NCBI GenBank assembly: GCA_017395715.1
Contig: JAFQNZ010000221.1
Span: 1 to 8,859, forward strand
DNA: 8,859 bases
Source of the DNA: Clostridia bacterium
GTDB lineage: Bacteria; Bacillota; Clostridia; Oscillospirales; CAG-272
Reading direction: 5' to 3'
Shown: piece after piece, positions 7,704 to 8,859 of the stretch
Layout of the letters: every line of letters begins with the position of its first letter
How positions within the stretch are numbered: position 1 is the stretch's first letter
Translations under genes and position numbers: made by a program
Notes under the pieces: model-generated
Database searches by the model: none
What the model was told of the DNA's origin: nothing
Seen by the model: only the letters and a program-made list of their open reading frames with translations

Positions 7704-7750
7704 ATCGTTAGATCATACCTTTCTTGTCATCGGGTCTTATAGGCGGAACA

Positions 7751-8859
7751 TCAGTTATATTTGCGTCGTCTGATCACGACAACTGCGCCTGCACCCACAA
7801 AAACCAACGGCAGAATGCCGGAAAGGAAGATTGTCCATCCGTTTGCCGTGCTTTCTTCAATGGCAAGCGAGGACGGTGTGGCGATTTTAATGATATCAAT
7901 ATCGTACGGAAGCACATTTTTACCGAAGAGATAAATGGCAGAATACAGCGTATCGCGGTTGGAATATGCCGCGTTTTCAATCGCTTCTTTGGAAGCAAAC
8001 GCCGTTGAACCGCACGCCAAAAGGTAAAGATTCACCGATTCGCTGGTAGCATATGACCATGCACCGTGTGTGAGGGTCATCAAAGGAGATGCTTTCGATT
8101 CGGCATAGGCAAGATAGCTTCTCATAAAGCTTTCCACATCTTCTTCCACACGGGTCTTGGCATACTCTTCGCACTTTTTGGCGATCTCTTCTGCTGTGAG
8201 GTTATCTTTTTCAAACTCTTCTTTGCTGTCTCTGAGATAATTATCGTAGTAAGTCTGATAACGCTCCTCGGTATAAAGTGCTGTGATCTCTTCGCGCTTG
8301 TCCTTGTCGTACTTTTCCACGTAGCTTTCGTACAGCGTTTTGTCAAACACGCGGTAACCGCCGTCGTCTTCAAAAATTGCCGCCGAAGCTTTTGGCGCCA
8401 AGAAGGTTGCACCAAGCTTAAAGGAAGTGGAAAGCTCTTGGTCAAGAGTGGATTCGTTATTGCTGCTCCACGCCGTTTTCATGGCAACGGTACGGGATCT
8501 GCCAAAGTACGCACCGGGCAATGTGTCAAGAACCGTCAAAGACGAGGTCAAAGCACTGCCGGGGCTTATGTCGTCCAGCTCGTAATCTGCCAAGAAGGTG
8601 TATCCGTCCTCAGAAAGTGCAGAACTCTTCAACGGATCGGAGGTATCGGCAAGAATGATGTTGTCTTCAAATTCCACGCCCCAATAGTCATAGAGATATT
8701 CGTCAAGCACCGGCATCTCTTCGGTATCGGGATCCATGAAGACCATCAGATTGTGATTCTTTTGATTGAGGTATTTGCGCAGACGTGTGATTTCGTTCAC
8801 GCCGTCGGCATCGGTGAGAAAATCGCTTTGCGGACCGAAGAGTACCACCGTTGCGGCAC
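7751..8859 (-). CDS. GldG-family ABC transporter auxiliary protein, first copy (5' end outside window)
   Basis: C-terminal 369 codons of a second GldG-like protein; the reading frame is open to the right edge and the GTG at 8848 is not a credible start because family motifs begin right there. Numbering from that GTG: VLFGPQSDFL (2-11) and RLRKYLNQKNHNLMVFMDPD (22-41) match the GldG segment seen as FAPRIDYT and FVEKGGHLMMFAD in the downstream copy. A strongly charged, helical, Tyr/Glu/Lys-rich stretch (about 168-252) follows and has no counterpart in the other copy. Then come LLACGSTAFAS (276-286), AYSNRDTLYSAIYLFG (294-309), one membrane segment (about 338-358) and the basic tail RRRKYN. The last 90 or so residues line up with the end of the neighbouring protein, so the two are tandem paralogues. 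A 47-base gap separates the genes. An ABC ATPase and permease are expected upstream, by analogy. Confidence 0.85.
   Translation of the reverse strand, partial: AATVVLFGPQSDFLTDADGVNEITRLRKYLNQKNHNLMVFMDPDTEEMPVLDEYLYDYWGVEFEDNIILADTSDPLKSSALSEDGYTFLADYELDDISPGSALTSSLTVLDTLPGAYFGRSRTVAMKTAWSSNNESTLDQELSTSFKLGATFLAPKASAAIFEDDGGYRVFDKTLYESYVEKYDKDKREEITALYTEERYQTYYDNYLRDSKEEFEKDNLTAEEIAKKCEEYAKTRVEEDVESFMRSYLAYAESKASPLMTLTHGAWSYATSESVNLYLLACGSTAFASKEAIENAAYSNRDTLYSAIYLFGKNVLPYDIDIIKIATPSSLAIEESTANGWTIFLSGILPLVFVGAGAVVVIRRRKYN

Noticed and set aside
7704..7750. Short gap between the two GldG-like genes, with a five-codon ATG...TGA frame on the minus strand at 7730-7713
   Set aside because: It is too short to call a leader peptide, and I see no hairpin or promoter. 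It probably only carries the weak ribosome binding site of the next gene.
8846..8848. GTG as start of the right-most gene
   Set aside because: The frame continues through the window edge, the conserved GldG strand begins at this very codon, and a protein starting here would lack the N-terminal membrane segment and domain. The gene is treated as 5'-truncated by the window.

Overview
The window looks like a fragment of a chromosome from a low-to-mid-GC Gram-positive anaerobe, most plausibly a Clostridia/Oscillospiraceae-type gut or rumen bacterium. This rests on the protein styles (membrane-anchored HtrA, OmpR-type regulator with HAMP-HisKA kinase, lipoprotein signal peptide, GldG/DUF4340 family proteins), strong AAGGAG-type ribosome binding sites and short intergenic gaps. 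It is inferred by eye, not by a search. Coding density is near complete. There is no tRNA, rRNA, insertion sequence, CRISPR array or phage signature, and no stretch over 300 bases without a gene. Both end genes run off the window.

Left part, plus strand (1-3344): a three-gene operon of a membrane-anchored HtrA-type serine protease (5' end probably outside the window), an OmpR-family response regulator 26 bases downstream, and a sensor histidine kinase that overlaps the regulator gene by 17 bases and starts with TTG. The layout suggests a cell-envelope stress circuit in which a sensor/regulator pair is made together with an extracytoplasmic quality-control protease.

Centre (3353-3393): a perfect 18-bp inverted repeat with a 5-base loop lies between the two convergent operons and can serve as a terminator for both.

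Right part, minus strand (8859 down to 3394): four tightly packed genes, read right to left. They are the C-terminal part of one GldG-like ABC-transporter auxiliary protein, a second complete GldG-like protein, a DUF4340 membrane-anchored protein, and a SurA/PrsA-like lipoprotein with a degenerate parvulin-like region. GldG and DUF4340 proteins usually accompany an ABC ATPase and an ABC-2-type permease (GldA/GldF-like). Those would be expected just beyond the right edge. The substrate of such systems in Firmicutes is unknown. The foldase-like lipoprotein as last gene suggests that the complex may handle, or depend on, something folded outside the membrane.

The most interesting observations are the duplicated, diverged GldG pair with a charged insertion in one copy, the parvulin-like lipoprotein that seems to lack the active-site histidines, and a Cys/His cluster in the sensor domain of the kinase.
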